From Streptomyces minutiscleroticus (lineage in GTDB: Bacteria; Actinomycetota; Actinomycetes; Streptomycetales; Streptomycetaceae), in the NCBI RefSeq assembly GCF_014650875.1, contig NZ_BMVU01000015.1:90378-154377 (forward strand): a DNA stretch of 64,000 nucleotides, read 5' to 3'. A program made the translations under genes and the position numbers. The notes beneath the pieces are model-generated. The model worked only from the letters and a program-made list of their open reading frames with translations. It made no database searches and was not told the DNA's origin. This document shows, in pieces, positions 27,088-34,115 of the stretch. Within the stretch, counting starts at the first letter, position 1, and each line of letters starts with the position of its first letter.

Positions 27088-27467
27088 GGAAGGCTCCATT
27101 CGTGTGTCGGTGTCGGGTACTGGAGGGACGGGCCCGGTGGGGAGGCCCCGACCGGGTCGGCGTCCACGGCAGGGCCGGCTGGTGACCCCCGGCCGGGGAC
27201 CGCCAGCCCGTCCGGCGCTTGAGGACGAGCCCGTTCAGGGCGGCCGGGGGTCCGGGGGCGGAGTCCCCGAATCCGGAACCGGGGCCGGGGCGTCCCCGTA
27301 TGGACGGGGTCCGGGGCGGGGCCCCGAGTCCGAGGGCCCCGGAACCGGCGGGCTCCGGGGCGGAGCCCCGAACCCTGCGGGGACCCAGGGGCGGAGGCCC
27401 GGAACCGCCGGGGCCCGGGGGCCGTGCCCCCGCGTCGGGGAGGGTGCGGCCCCCCGGGGCCGCACCC
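27088..27467. repeat. Repeat-rich intergenic block inside the urease operon
   Basis: The gap between ureF and ureG holds a block I recognise as a common Streptomyces intergenic repeat: a CCCGTCCGGCG...TTGAGGACGAG core at 27208-27230 with CCGTTCAGGGC next to it. It is followed by several imperfect hairpins of the type GGGGCGGAGCCCCGAA between about 27245 and 27440 (for example GGGGCGGGGCCCC and GGGGCGGAGCCCC). I see no coding sequence. The hairpins could attenuate or stabilise the ureGD part of the transcript. Confidence 0.6.
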
Positions 27468-28142
27468 CTACGACGCGAACAGCCGCACGCCCCACGCGGC
27501 GTGCCCCTCCGCCCCGATCTCCAGCCAGGGCGCCGCCCCCGAGGGCAGCGCGCCCGCCCCCTCGTCGAGTGCCCGCCGCCCCGCCTCGGCCGCCGCCCCG
27601 GCCACCCGGTCCACCTCGGGCGCCAGCCGCGCCAGTACGGCCGTCGCCTCGAACGGGTCGAGGCTCAGCAGCCGCACCGTCGCGGTGGCGGGCCCGCTGA
27701 CGCTCTCGTACGCGCAGCAGTACGCGGCGTCGTCCGCCCCGAGCCCCGCGGCCCGCGCGGCCACGCCCAGCACGACCGGCTGGTGCGCCCCCTTGGGGAA
27801 CCGCCGCGCCAGGTCGTCCAGCTCGGCGGACGGCCAGGCGGCGCGGGCGGCCCGCGTCAGCTGCCGCCCGAGCCGCCGCCCCGCGACGCGCAGCGCCGCC
27901 GACGGCGTGCGCGCGTCCGCCGCGACGTCCAGCTCGCCCGGGTCGATCCCCAGCGCGGCGGCCGCGGCGAGCCCGGCCGACACCAGGCCCGACGTGTGCA
28001 GCCGCCCCCGGCAGAACTCCTCCAGGCTCGCGGCCCCGGTGACCCGCCCGGCCCTGACGGCCGCCTCGGCACCGCCGGAGTGGGCGTGCCCCCCGGCGGG
28101 GAACCGGCCGTCGGCCAGCACGAGCAGTGCGGCGCGTCCCAT
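27468..28142 (-). CDS. ureF: Urease accessory protein UreF
   Basis: UreF acts with UreD and UreG in urease activation, probably as a fidelity factor. The 224-residue helical protein begins MGRAALLVLADGRFPAGGHAHSGG, the characteristic UreF N terminus, and contains FPKGAHQPVVLGVAARAAGL and AYESVSGPATATVRLLSLDP. The ATG at 28142 has GGGAGGTGGAG upstream. It lies 33 bases downstream of ureC. ureG follows only after the repeat block. Confidence 0.93.
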   Translation of the reverse strand: MGRAALLVLADGRFPAGGHAHSGGAEAAVRAGRVTGAASLEEFCRGRLHTSGLVSAGLAAAAALGIDPGELDVAADARTPSAALRVAGRRLGRQLTRAARAAWPSAELDDLARRFPKGAHQPVVLGVAARAAGLGADDAAYCCAYESVSGPATATVRLLSLDPFEATAVLARLAPEVDRVAGAAAEAGRRALDEGAGALPSGAAPWLEIGAEGHAAWGVRLFAS

Positions 28143-28175
28143 CAGGCTCCACCTCCCATCGGGTCCCGGCCTCCG

Positions 28176-29897
28176 TCAGAAGAGGAAGTAGCGCTGGGCC
28201 ATCGGCAGTTCCGCGGCCGGCGTCGCCTCGACGAGTTCGCCGTCGATGTGCACGGCGAAGCTGTCGGGGTCCACCCGGACCTCGGGCCGCGCGTCGTTCT
28301 CGCGCAGGTCGGCCTTGGTCACCCCGCGCGTCGACTCGATCGCCACGAACCGCTTCCCGAGCCCCAGCCGCTCCGGCAGCCCGTCCTCGATCGCGAGCGG
28401 CGCGACGAAGTTGAAGGAGTTGGCCTCGGGTGCCCGCCCGGTCGCCCCGTACATGGGCCGGGGCAGGACGGGCTGCGGCGTCGGGATGGAGGCGTTGGCG
28501 TCGCCCATCTGCGCGTACGCGATCTGCCCGCCCTTGAGCACGAGCAGCGGCCTGACGCCGAAGAACGCGGGCTCCCACAGCACCAGGTCGGCGAGCTTGC
28601 CGGTCTCCACCGAGCCGATCTCGCGGGCGAGGCCCTGGGCGAGCGCCGGGTTGATCGTGTACTTGGCGACGTAGCGGCGTACGCGGTGGTTGTCGGCCCG
28701 CCCGTCGCCGGGCAGCGCGCCGCGCCGCCGCTTCATCACGTGCGCGGTCTGCCAGGTCCGCATGATCACCTCGCCCACCCGGCCCATGGCCTGGGAGTCG
28801 GAGGAGATGATCGAGATGGCGCCGAGGTCGTGCAGGATGTCCTCGGCGCCGATGGTCGAGGGCCGGATGCGCGACTCTGCGAAGGCCAGGTCCTCGGGGA
28901 CGGCCGGGTTGAGGTGGTGGCAGACCATCAGCATGTCGAGGTGTTCCTCGGCGGTGTTGACGGTGAACGGCCGGGTCGGATTGGTGGAGCTGGGCAGCAC
29001 GTGCGGCTCGGAGACGACGGTCATGATGTCGGGCGCGTGCCCGCCGCCGGCGCCCTCCGTGTGGTACGCGTGGATGCCGCGCCCGGCGATCGCGGCGAGC
29101 GTGTCGCCCACGAAACCGGCCTCGTTGAGGGTGTCCGTGTGGATGGCGACCTGGATGCCGGTCCGCTCGGCGACGGTCAGCGAGGCGTCGATCACGGCGG
29201 GCGTGGAGCCCCAGTCCTCGTGCAGTTTCAGGCCGAGGGCGCCGCCGCGGATCTGCGAGAGCATCGCCTCCTCGGAGACGGTGTTGCCCTTGCCGAGGAA
29301 CCCGATGTTGAGCGGGTACCGCTCCATCGCCGCCAGCATCCGGGCCAGGTGCCAGGGGCCGGGCGTGACGGTGGTGGCCTTGGAGCCCTCGGCCGGTCCG
29401 GTGCCGCCGCCGACGAGCGTGGTGACGCCGGCCGCGAGGGCCTCGTCGGCGATCTGCGGGCAGATGAAGTGGACGTGGGCGTCGACGGCGCCCGCGGTGA
29501 CGATCCGTCCGTTGCCCGCGATCACCTCGGTCTCGGGGCCGATGACGAGGTCGGGGTGGACGCCGTCCATGGTGTCCGGGTTGCCGGCCTTGCCGATGCC
29601 GGTGATCCGGCCGTCCCGGATGCCGATGTCGGCCTTGACCACGCCCCAGTGGTCGACGATCACCGCACCGGTGACGACGGTGTCGGGCGTGCCCTCGGCG
29701 CGGGTGGCGCGCGACTGGCCCATGGACTCGCGGATGACCTTGCCGCCGCCGAACACCGCCTCGTCCCCGGCGTGTCCGGGCCCGCCGGAGCGGTCCTCCT
29801 CGATCTCGATCAGCAGATCCGTGTCCGCGAGCCGGATGCGGTCCCCGGTGGTGGGTCCGAACAGGTCGGCGTACGCGGCGCGCGACAGTTCAGGCAT
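28176..29897 (-). CDS. ureC: Urease alpha subunit
   Basis: Catalytic subunit that hydrolyses urea to ammonia and carbamate. The 573-residue length is standard. The nickel ligands and catalytic residues are all visible: His141 and His143 (HVHFICPQ), carbamylated Lys224 (GLKLHEDWG), His253 (AIHTDTLNE), His279 (HAYHTEGAGGGH), the flap Cys326/His327 (MVCHHL) and Asp367 (SSDSQAMGR). The ATG at 29897 has GGAGG 8 bases upstream and overlaps the ureB end by 8 bases; a GTG three codons upstream is rejected. Confidence 0.98.
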   Translation of the reverse strand: MPELSRAAYADLFGPTTGDRIRLADTDLLIEIEEDRSGGPGHAGDEAVFGGGKVIRESMGQSRATRAEGTPDTVVTGAVIVDHWGVVKADIGIRDGRITGIGKAGNPDTMDGVHPDLVIGPETEVIAGNGRIVTAGAVDAHVHFICPQIADEALAAGVTTLVGGGTGPAEGSKATTVTPGPWHLARMLAAMERYPLNIGFLGKGNTVSEEAMLSQIRGGALGLKLHEDWGSTPAVIDASLTVAERTGIQVAIHTDTLNEAGFVGDTLAAIAGRGIHAYHTEGAGGGHAPDIMTVVSEPHVLPSSTNPTRPFTVNTAEEHLDMLMVCHHLNPAVPEDLAFAESRIRPSTIGAEDILHDLGAISIISSDSQAMGRVGEVIMRTWQTAHVMKRRRGALPGDGRADNHRVRRYVAKYTINPALAQGLAREIGSVETGKLADLVLWEPAFFGVRPLLVLKGGQIAYAQMGDANASIPTPQPVLPRPMYGATGRAPEANSFNFVAPLAIEDGLPERLGLGKRFVAIESTRGVTKADLRENDARPEVRVDPDSFAVHIDGELVEATPAAELPMAQRYFLF

Positions 29898-30201
29898 CGA
29901 GGGCACCTCCGGTCTCCCCGCGCAGACCGGGCACCACGCGGGCGCCGGCGAGCGGGACGAGTTCGACGTCGACGGGGATGCCCGGCTCGAAGCGGACCGC
30001 GGTGCCGGCGGCGACGTTGAGCCGCTTGCCGCGCGCGGCGGCCCGGTCGAAGTCCAGACCGGGGTTGGCCTCGGCGAAGTGGTAGTGGGAGCCGACCTGG
30101 ACGGGCCGGTCGGCGGCGTTGAGCACGGTGAGCCGGGTGACCTCGCGGCCCTCGTTGAAGGCGACGGGCTCCTCCGCGTACAGGATCTCTCCGGGGATCA
30201 T
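29890..30201 (-). CDS. ureB: Urease beta subunit
   Basis: Structural urease subunit of 103 residues. It begins MIPGEILYAEEPVAFNEG and contains the conserved VGSHYHFAEANPGLDFDR and RFEPG segments. It overlaps ureC and starts 16 bases after the ureA stop. The C-terminal Gly/Ala extension (LRGETGGALDA) is variable in this family. Confidence 0.97.
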   Translation of the reverse strand: MIPGEILYAEEPVAFNEGREVTRLTVLNAADRPVQVGSHYHFAEANPGLDFDRAAARGKRLNVAAGTAVRFEPGIPVDVELVPLAGARVVPGLRGETGGALDA

Positions 30202-30217
30202 GGCGGCCTCTCCCCCG

Positions 30218-30520
30218 TCAGACGATCGGGTCGTGGACGGTGACGAGCTTGGTGCCGTCCGGGAAGGTCGCCTCGACCTGGACGTCGTGGATCATCTCGG
30301 GAACGCCCTCCATGACGTCGTCGCGCGTGAGCAGTTCGCGCCCGGAGGCCATGAGCTCGGCGACGGTCCGGCCGTCCCGGGCGCCCTCCAGGACGTGCGA
30401 GGTGATCAGGGCGACGGCCTCGGGGTGATTGAGCCTCAGCCCGCGGGCGCGGCGCTTGTCGGCCACGTCGGCGGCCACGTGGATGAGCAGCCTCTCCTGC
30501 TCGTGCGGGGTCAGTTGCAC
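30218..30520 (-). CDS. ureA: Urease gamma subunit
   Basis: First gene of the urease operon, 100 residues. It begins MQLTPHEQERLLIHVAADVA from a GTG at 30520 with GAGGTGGG upstream; the frame continues further upstream without family resemblance. LNHPEAVALITSHVLEGARDG and VPEMIHDVQVEATFPDGTKLV are conserved UreA blocks. A GlnR-like box lies about 175 bases upstream. Confidence 0.97.
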   Translation of the reverse strand: MQLTPHEQERLLIHVAADVADKRRARGLRLNHPEAVALITSHVLEGARDGRTVAELMASGRELLTRDDVMEGVPEMIHDVQVEATFPDGTKLVTVHDPIV

Positions 30521-30938
30521 GGCGTCCCACCTCACAGTCCTCGCTCCGGACCGTGCGGGGTCCGGTCGCCGGGCCACCGCGGCGGGGCGCGGCCGTCCGC
30601 ACGGCGGCAGGACGGCGCGCCCCCGATGGCGCGCCCCTGCCGGGTGCGGGGACGAAACCCCTGGTGGCATGGATCGGCAGGCTAGTTGGAGGTCGTTTCC
30701 GGGACGTTAACCGCCACGCCGTCCGCGTCCGGGTGGCCGCCGGGCGTGCACGGGGCCGCCGCCGGCCCGGAAACCGCGGCGACCTGCCGCCCGGCACCCC
30801 GCGGTCCGTGCCGCGCACGGCGCCGCGGCCGCCTCCCCGCGGTGCGGACGGTCTACGACGTGCGGAGCCCCGCACCGCGGCGCACGGACGCCACGCATGC
30901 GGCATGCGGGTTCGGCGCCACCGGGTGCGGGGCCCGCG
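30521..30938. other. Non-coding region upstream of ureA
   Basis: About 420 bases between ureA and the antitoxin gene (both on the minus strand). It contains the GlnR-like box and a possible -10 near 30679-30710. No toxin gene follows the antitoxin here; the open frames are Arg/Gly/Ala shadows without start signals. Confidence 0.6.
30679..30710 (-). promoter_or_regulatory. Candidate ureA promoter with GlnR-like box
   Basis: On the minus strand TTAAC-N6-GAAAC (30710 to 30695) matches one GlnR box as I recall it (gTnAC-n6-GaAAC). Ten bases downstream lies TAGCCT (30684 to 30679), a possible -10. GlnR, the nitrogen regulator, is known to control ureA in S. coelicolor. The leader to the ureA start would be about 150 bases. 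Confidence 0.5.
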
Positions 30939-31217
30939 CTACGACGTCCGGGGCCCGCGGTGCTCCGCCGCGATGCCGAACCGCTGCTGTTCGCGGGGAG
31001 CGGACGCGACGTCGTGCACGTGCGAGACCGAGCTGACCATCCGCTCGTCCGCCGGCTTGTCGAGCTCTTCGAGTCGTCCCAGGTCGGCGGCGGAGACGAG
31101 GGCGACGAGGGGCTTGCCGTGCCGGGTGACGACGACGCGCTCGCCGCCGTACACCACGCGGTTGATCAGATCGGCGAGTTCAGCCCTGGCTTGCGTCACC
31201 GGAATCTCGTAGGCCAT
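30939..31217 (-). CDS. Phd/YefM-family antitoxin-like protein (orphan)
   Basis: The 92-residue protein begins MAYEIPVTQARAELADLINRV and continues GGERVVVTRHGKPLVALVSAADLGRLEEL, the classical Phd/YefM DNA-binding and dimer module. The C-terminal 40 residues are polar and variable, where a toxin would bind. Upstream ATGs at 31226 and 31229 are in frame; I keep 31217 because it matches the family start, though no good ribosome site precedes any of them. No toxin gene lies on either side. It is divergent from clpP, and the inverted repeats between them are likely its operators. Confidence 0.85.
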   Translation of the reverse strand: MAYEIPVTQARAELADLINRVVYGGERVVVTRHGKPLVALVSAADLGRLEELDKPADERMVSSVSHVHDVASAPREQQRFGIAAEHRGPRTS

Positions 31218-31235
31218 GCTCCCCATCATAACGTC

Positions 31236-31264
31236 ATGTACGTCCTGTACATTTTTTACAGGAC
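31236..31264. promoter_or_regulatory. Nested inverted repeats between antitoxin and clpP
   Basis: ATGTAC-N5-GTACAT (31236-31252) and GTCCTGTA-N7-TACAGGAC (31242-31264) overlap in an unusually AT-rich stretch. The GTAC/CTGTA half-sites are typical of small antitoxin or repressor operators. The site is 18 bases from the antitoxin start and 22 bases from the clpP start, so it can control both. Confidence 0.65.
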
Positions 31265-31286
31265 GCCATCGGAGGAGGCGTGTGCC

Positions 31287-31916
31287 ATGACCCGACCGTC
31301 CGCCCGCTACGTGCTGCCCGAGTTCACCGAACGCACCAGCACGGGGGCCCGCACCATGGACCCGTACTCCAAGCTGCTGGCCGAGCGGATCGTCTTCCTC
31401 GGCACCCCGGTCGACGACACCGCGGCGAACGACGTCATGGCCCAGTTCATGCACCTCGAGCACCAGGCCCCCGACGAGGACATCTCCCTCTACATCAACT
31501 CCCCCGGCGGCTCGTTCAGCGCGATGACCGCGGTCTACGACACGATGCAGTTCGTCACCTGCGACGTGGAGACGGTCTGCCTGGGGCAGGCGGCGTCCGC
31601 CGCGGCGGTGCTGCTCGCGGGCGGCGCGCCGGGCAAGCGGCTGGCGCTGCCGGGCTCGCGCGTGCTGATCCACCAGCCCTCGCTCGCCGAGCCGGTGCGG
31701 GGACAGGCGTCGGACCTGGCCGTCCAGGCCGAGGAACTGCTGCGCACGCGCGGGAGGCTGGAGGAGATGCTGGCCCGGCACACGGGCCGCGACCGCGAGC
31801 GGATCGGCGCGGACATCGAGCGGGACCTGATCCTGGACGCGCCTGCGGCCGTCGAGTACGGGATCGTCGACCACGTCGTCACCGGCCGCAAGGCCTCCGC
31901 CCCCGGCGCGAGGTGA
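31287..31916 (+). CDS. clpP: ATP-dependent Clp protease proteolytic subunit (monocistronic paralogue)
   Basis: The 209-residue serine peptidase forms the degradation chamber that works with Clp ATPases. The triad is Ser104 (GQAASAAAVLLAGG), His129 (LIHQPS) and Asp180 (IERDLILD). The oxyanion/handle pattern YINSPGGSFSAMTAVYDTMQF is intact. The ATG has GGAGGAGG 8 bases upstream. Streptomyces have clpP1P2, clpP3P4 and a single clpP5; this lone copy, without a second clpP beside it, is likely the clpP5 type. It is followed 7 bases later by a 102-codon gene. Confidence 0.95.
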   Translation: MTRPSARYVLPEFTERTSTGARTMDPYSKLLAERIVFLGTPVDDTAANDVMAQFMHLEHQAPDEDISLYINSPGGSFSAMTAVYDTMQFVTCDVETVCLGQAASAAAVLLAGGAPGKRLALPGSRVLIHQPSLAEPVRGQASDLAVQAEELLRTRGRLEEMLARHTGRDRERIGADIERDLILDAPAAVEYGIVDHVVTGRKASAPGAR

Positions 31917-31923
31917 GGGGCCG

Positions 31924-32232
31924 ATGCTGCCGCCCGAGCTGCCCCCGCTGCCCGCCCTGACCCGCGCCGAGGGCGAACTCGTCGACCGCTACCTGGAGGT
32001 GGCCGACCTCCTCGGCCGGATCAACCCCGCCCGCGCCGGCGACACCTACCGCGGACTCCGCGCCGCCCAGGCCCTGGTGGCCCGGGCGGCCCAGCTGCGC
32101 GACGCGCTGGCGCTCATGCACCGGCGGGGCGAGACCGAGCTGCACGCGACGACCCTGGCGCGGGCGCTGCGGGTGCTCGACGGCGAACGCAGGACGGCCC
32201 GCGTCCTGTTGCCCCCGGACGCCCCGGACTGA
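31924..32232 (+). CDS. Hypothetical protein co-transcribed with clpP (102 aa)
   Basis: A 102-residue, mainly helical, soluble protein starts at ATG 31924 after GAGGTGAGG. Its Pro-rich N terminus (MLPPELPPLPALT) is followed by Leu/Ala/Arg-rich helices (EGELVDRYLEVADLLGRINPAR, GLRAAQALVARAAQLRDALALMHRRGE). I do not recognise the family. The 7-base gap to clpP and the lack of a terminator make it an operon partner, perhaps an adaptor or inhibitor of this ClpP. Confidence 0.7.
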   Translation: MLPPELPPLPALTRAEGELVDRYLEVADLLGRINPARAGDTYRGLRAAQALVARAAQLRDALALMHRRGETELHATTLARALRVLDGERRTARVLLPPDAPD

Positions 32233-32530
32233 CCGGCTGCGCACCGCCGGGACCCGCCGGACCCGCGTCCGCAGCATCCGCCCCACGTGCCGGCACCCCC
32301 GGGCGCGGTTTCAAACGGCCCGAACGGCTTACCCCCTCCCGGCGTAGCCGACCACCCTTTTTTCGGCGGAGAAAAGTTGCGCGAAGCGTCTGCGCACAGA
32401 CCGGAATTGGGCGCTCCGACGCTGGTACGGCGGTCCACGACCCTTACGTCGGTGACGTGAGAACCGGGGTGTCCACCCGAACAGGCGAGTGGTGAGTAAC
32501 AACACAAATCGCCGATTCCGTTCGTGGTTT
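32233..32530. other. Upstream region of the riboswitch
   Basis: About 300 bases without a gene. The 3' part is notably less GC-rich (for example around 32345-32370 and 32490-32530) and should contain the promoter of the riboswitch-controlled hydrolase. I cannot place -35/-10 elements with confidence. Confidence 0.5.
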
Positions 32531-32792
32531 CCGAGATCGGTGAGCCAAGATCCGTAGCGACGACAAGCCCCCGCCGAGGCGGCGGGGCGGTCCGGGCGGA
32601 CGCCGAGTCCTGCCGCCGCCCGGACGACCGGTCGACAGAAGTGGATCGGCAGGAGTGGAGGACCCAAGCACGACGGGTCGCCGGAACGGTCACGCCATGA
32701 CCGGGCCGAGCAGCCCTTGGGGTGAAGCCGCGTCAGCGGCCGGGCAACTTCGCCAGCCCGAATCCGACAGGTCATCCTTCACAGGCGGCTGA
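32531..32792 (+). promoter_or_regulatory. c-di-AMP riboswitch (ydaO/yuaA type)
   Basis: The leader of the NlpC/P60 gene carries conserved blocks of the ydaO/yuaA class in order: ATCGGTGAGCCAAG near 32535, GGAGTGGAGGACCCAAG (32652-32668), CCTTGGGGTGAAGCCGCG (32715-32732) and GCCAGCCCGAATCCGACAGG (32752-32771). GACCCAAG can pair with CTTGGGGT. In Streptomyces this class is known to switch off cell-wall hydrolase genes when c-di-AMP is high, and the gene downstream is such a hydrolase. The variable hairpin near 32567-32630 is a GC-rich peripheral stem. End coordinates are approximate. Confidence 0.9.
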
Positions 32793-32805
32793 CGAAGGGT
32801 TGCGC

Positions 32806-33279
32806 ATGACTGCGCTCAATCGTGTCCCGTCGCTGATCACCCGGGCCGGCACCGCCTCGGCCCTCACCATCGCCGCCGTCGGCGGCTCCCTCGTGGTCCC
32901 CGGTCTCGCGTCCGACGCGCAGGCGGCCACCAGCGCGACGAAGGCACTGCAAGTGGCCGCCTCCAAGAAGGGTGCCCCCTACAAATACGGCGCCACGGGG
33001 CCGAGCCGCTTCGACTGCTCCGGCCTCACCCAGTACTCGTACAAGAAGGCGGGCAAGAAGCTGCCCCGCACGGCCGCGCAGCAGTACAACAAGACGCGCC
33101 ACATCTCCGCTTCGAGCCGCAAGCAGGGGGACCTCGTCTTCTTCCACTCGGGCCGGAGCGTGTACCACGTCGGCATCTATGCCGGGAAGGGGCGGATCTG
33201 GCACTCTCCGAAGACGGGGGACGTGGTGAAGCTGCAGAAGATCTGGACGAAGAGCGTCTGGTACGGCCGCGTCAAGTGA
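32806..33279 (+). CDS. Secreted NlpC/P60 cell-wall hydrolase
   Basis: The 157-residue exported peptidase cleaves peptidoglycan stem peptides. A signal peptide spans about residues 1-41 (basic start, SALTIAAVGGSLVVPGLA, cleavage near AQAA). The NlpC/P60 domain follows directly: Cys71 in RFDCSGLTQYSY, His121 in VYHVGIYAG and a third polar residue, His133, in IWHSPKTG. There is no LysM or SH3 domain. The ATG has GAAGGG upstream. Control is by the c-di-AMP riboswitch in its leader; a perfect hairpin terminates the gene. Confidence 0.94.
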   Translation: MTALNRVPSLITRAGTASALTIAAVGGSLVVPGLASDAQAATSATKALQVAASKKGAPYKYGATGPSRFDCSGLTQYSYKKAGKKLPRTAAQQYNKTRHISASSRKQGDLVFFHSGRSVYHVGIYAGKGRIWHSPKTGDVVKLQKIWTKSVWYGRVK

Positions 33280-33290
33280 GCCGGTGACCT

Positions 33291-33325
33291 GGGGGACGGC
33301 GCCGGTGAACACGTCGCCGTCCCCC
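33291..33325 (+). terminator. Terminator after the NlpC/P60 gene
   Basis: GGGGGACGGCG (33291-33301) pairs perfectly with CGCCGTCCCCC (33315-33325) over a 13-base loop, 11 bases after the stop codon. Confidence 0.8.
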
Positions 33326-33366
33326 TCCCGGGCTTGATTGCCCGCTCAACGGGTTACCAGTTCCAC

Positions 33367-34023
33367 ATGACCGACCACCGTCACCACTCGGAGCGCAACG
33401 AGACGCGCTTGGAGCGGGCCGACCGAAACTTCGTCGAGCTCCTCCAGGAACTGCGGGTCACGCAGACCGGCGTGCAGATCCTCTTCGCCTTCCTGCTCTC
33501 CCTCGCCTTCACTCCCCGCTTCCCGTCCCTGGACGACATGCAGCGGACGACGTACGTGGTGACGCTCCTGCTGTCGGTCCTGGCCGCGGCGTTGTTCACG
33601 GCGCCCGCCGCGGTGCACCGCATGCTCTTCCAGCAGGGCGCCAAGCCGCAGATCGTGCACGTGTCGTCGCATCTCGCGCGGATCGGCATGATGGTGCTCG
33701 CGCTCGCGCTCACCGGCTCGGTCCTGCTCGTGAGCGACGTGGCGCTCGGCCGGACGGGCGGCGTGATCGCCGGCGCGGGCACCCTGCTGGTCTGCGTCGG
33801 ACTGTGGCTCATGGTGCCCCATCTGGTGGGCCGCGCGATCGACAGGGAGAAGAGCCGGGAGAGGAGCAGAGACGGGGGCGGCCCGGTCGACGCCCGGACC
33901 GGCACGGACGAGGACGGGAACGACCCCGACCAGGACGGGAACGACGCCGACGAGGACGAGAAGGGCGTCGGCGGGGGCGGGAAGCGCTCCGGCGGGGGCG
34001 GGAACGGCTCGGACCAGGGCTAG
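33367..34023 (+). CDS. Four-helix membrane protein with acidic tail (DUF6328-like)
   Basis: The 218-residue protein has a charged N terminus (HHSERNETRLERADRNFVELLQELRVTQTGVQ), then about four membrane helices (ILFAFLLSLAFTP, YVVTLLLSVLAAALF, IGMMVLALALTGSVLLV, GVIAGAGTLLVCVGLWLMV). The C-terminal 50 residues are highly acidic and Gly-rich (DEDGNDPDQDGNDADEDE, then GGGGKRSGGGG). It resembles the actinobacterial DUF6328 group (from memory). The ATG at 33367 lies about 7 bases after TACCAG and lacks a ribosome site, so it may be leaderless. Function unknown. Confidence 0.75.
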   Translation: MTDHRHHSERNETRLERADRNFVELLQELRVTQTGVQILFAFLLSLAFTPRFPSLDDMQRTTYVVTLLLSVLAAALFTAPAAVHRMLFQQGAKPQIVHVSSHLARIGMMVLALALTGSVLLVSDVALGRTGGVIAGAGTLLVCVGLWLMVPHLVGRAIDREKSRERSRDGGGPVDARTGTDEDGNDPDQDGNDADEDEKGVGGGGKRSGGGGNGSDQG

Positions 34024-34115
34024 CCGGCGGTGCGGGACCTCCGCCGCCCTCGGGTACCGCTCGGGGAGCCGGACGCATCCGCCTCCTCAGGCGGCCGGCG
34101 AACCCCGGCGCCGCC

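Noticed and set aside
27088..27467. Insertion sequence between ureF and ureG
   Set aside because: No transposase frame, terminal inverted repeats or target-site duplication; the block looks like a short intergenic repeat.
30707..30898. Small minus-strand frame as a possible toxin for the Phd-like antitoxin
   Set aside because: The 63-residue product is Arg/Gly/Ala-rich, without RelE, Doc or PIN features, and lacks a start signal.
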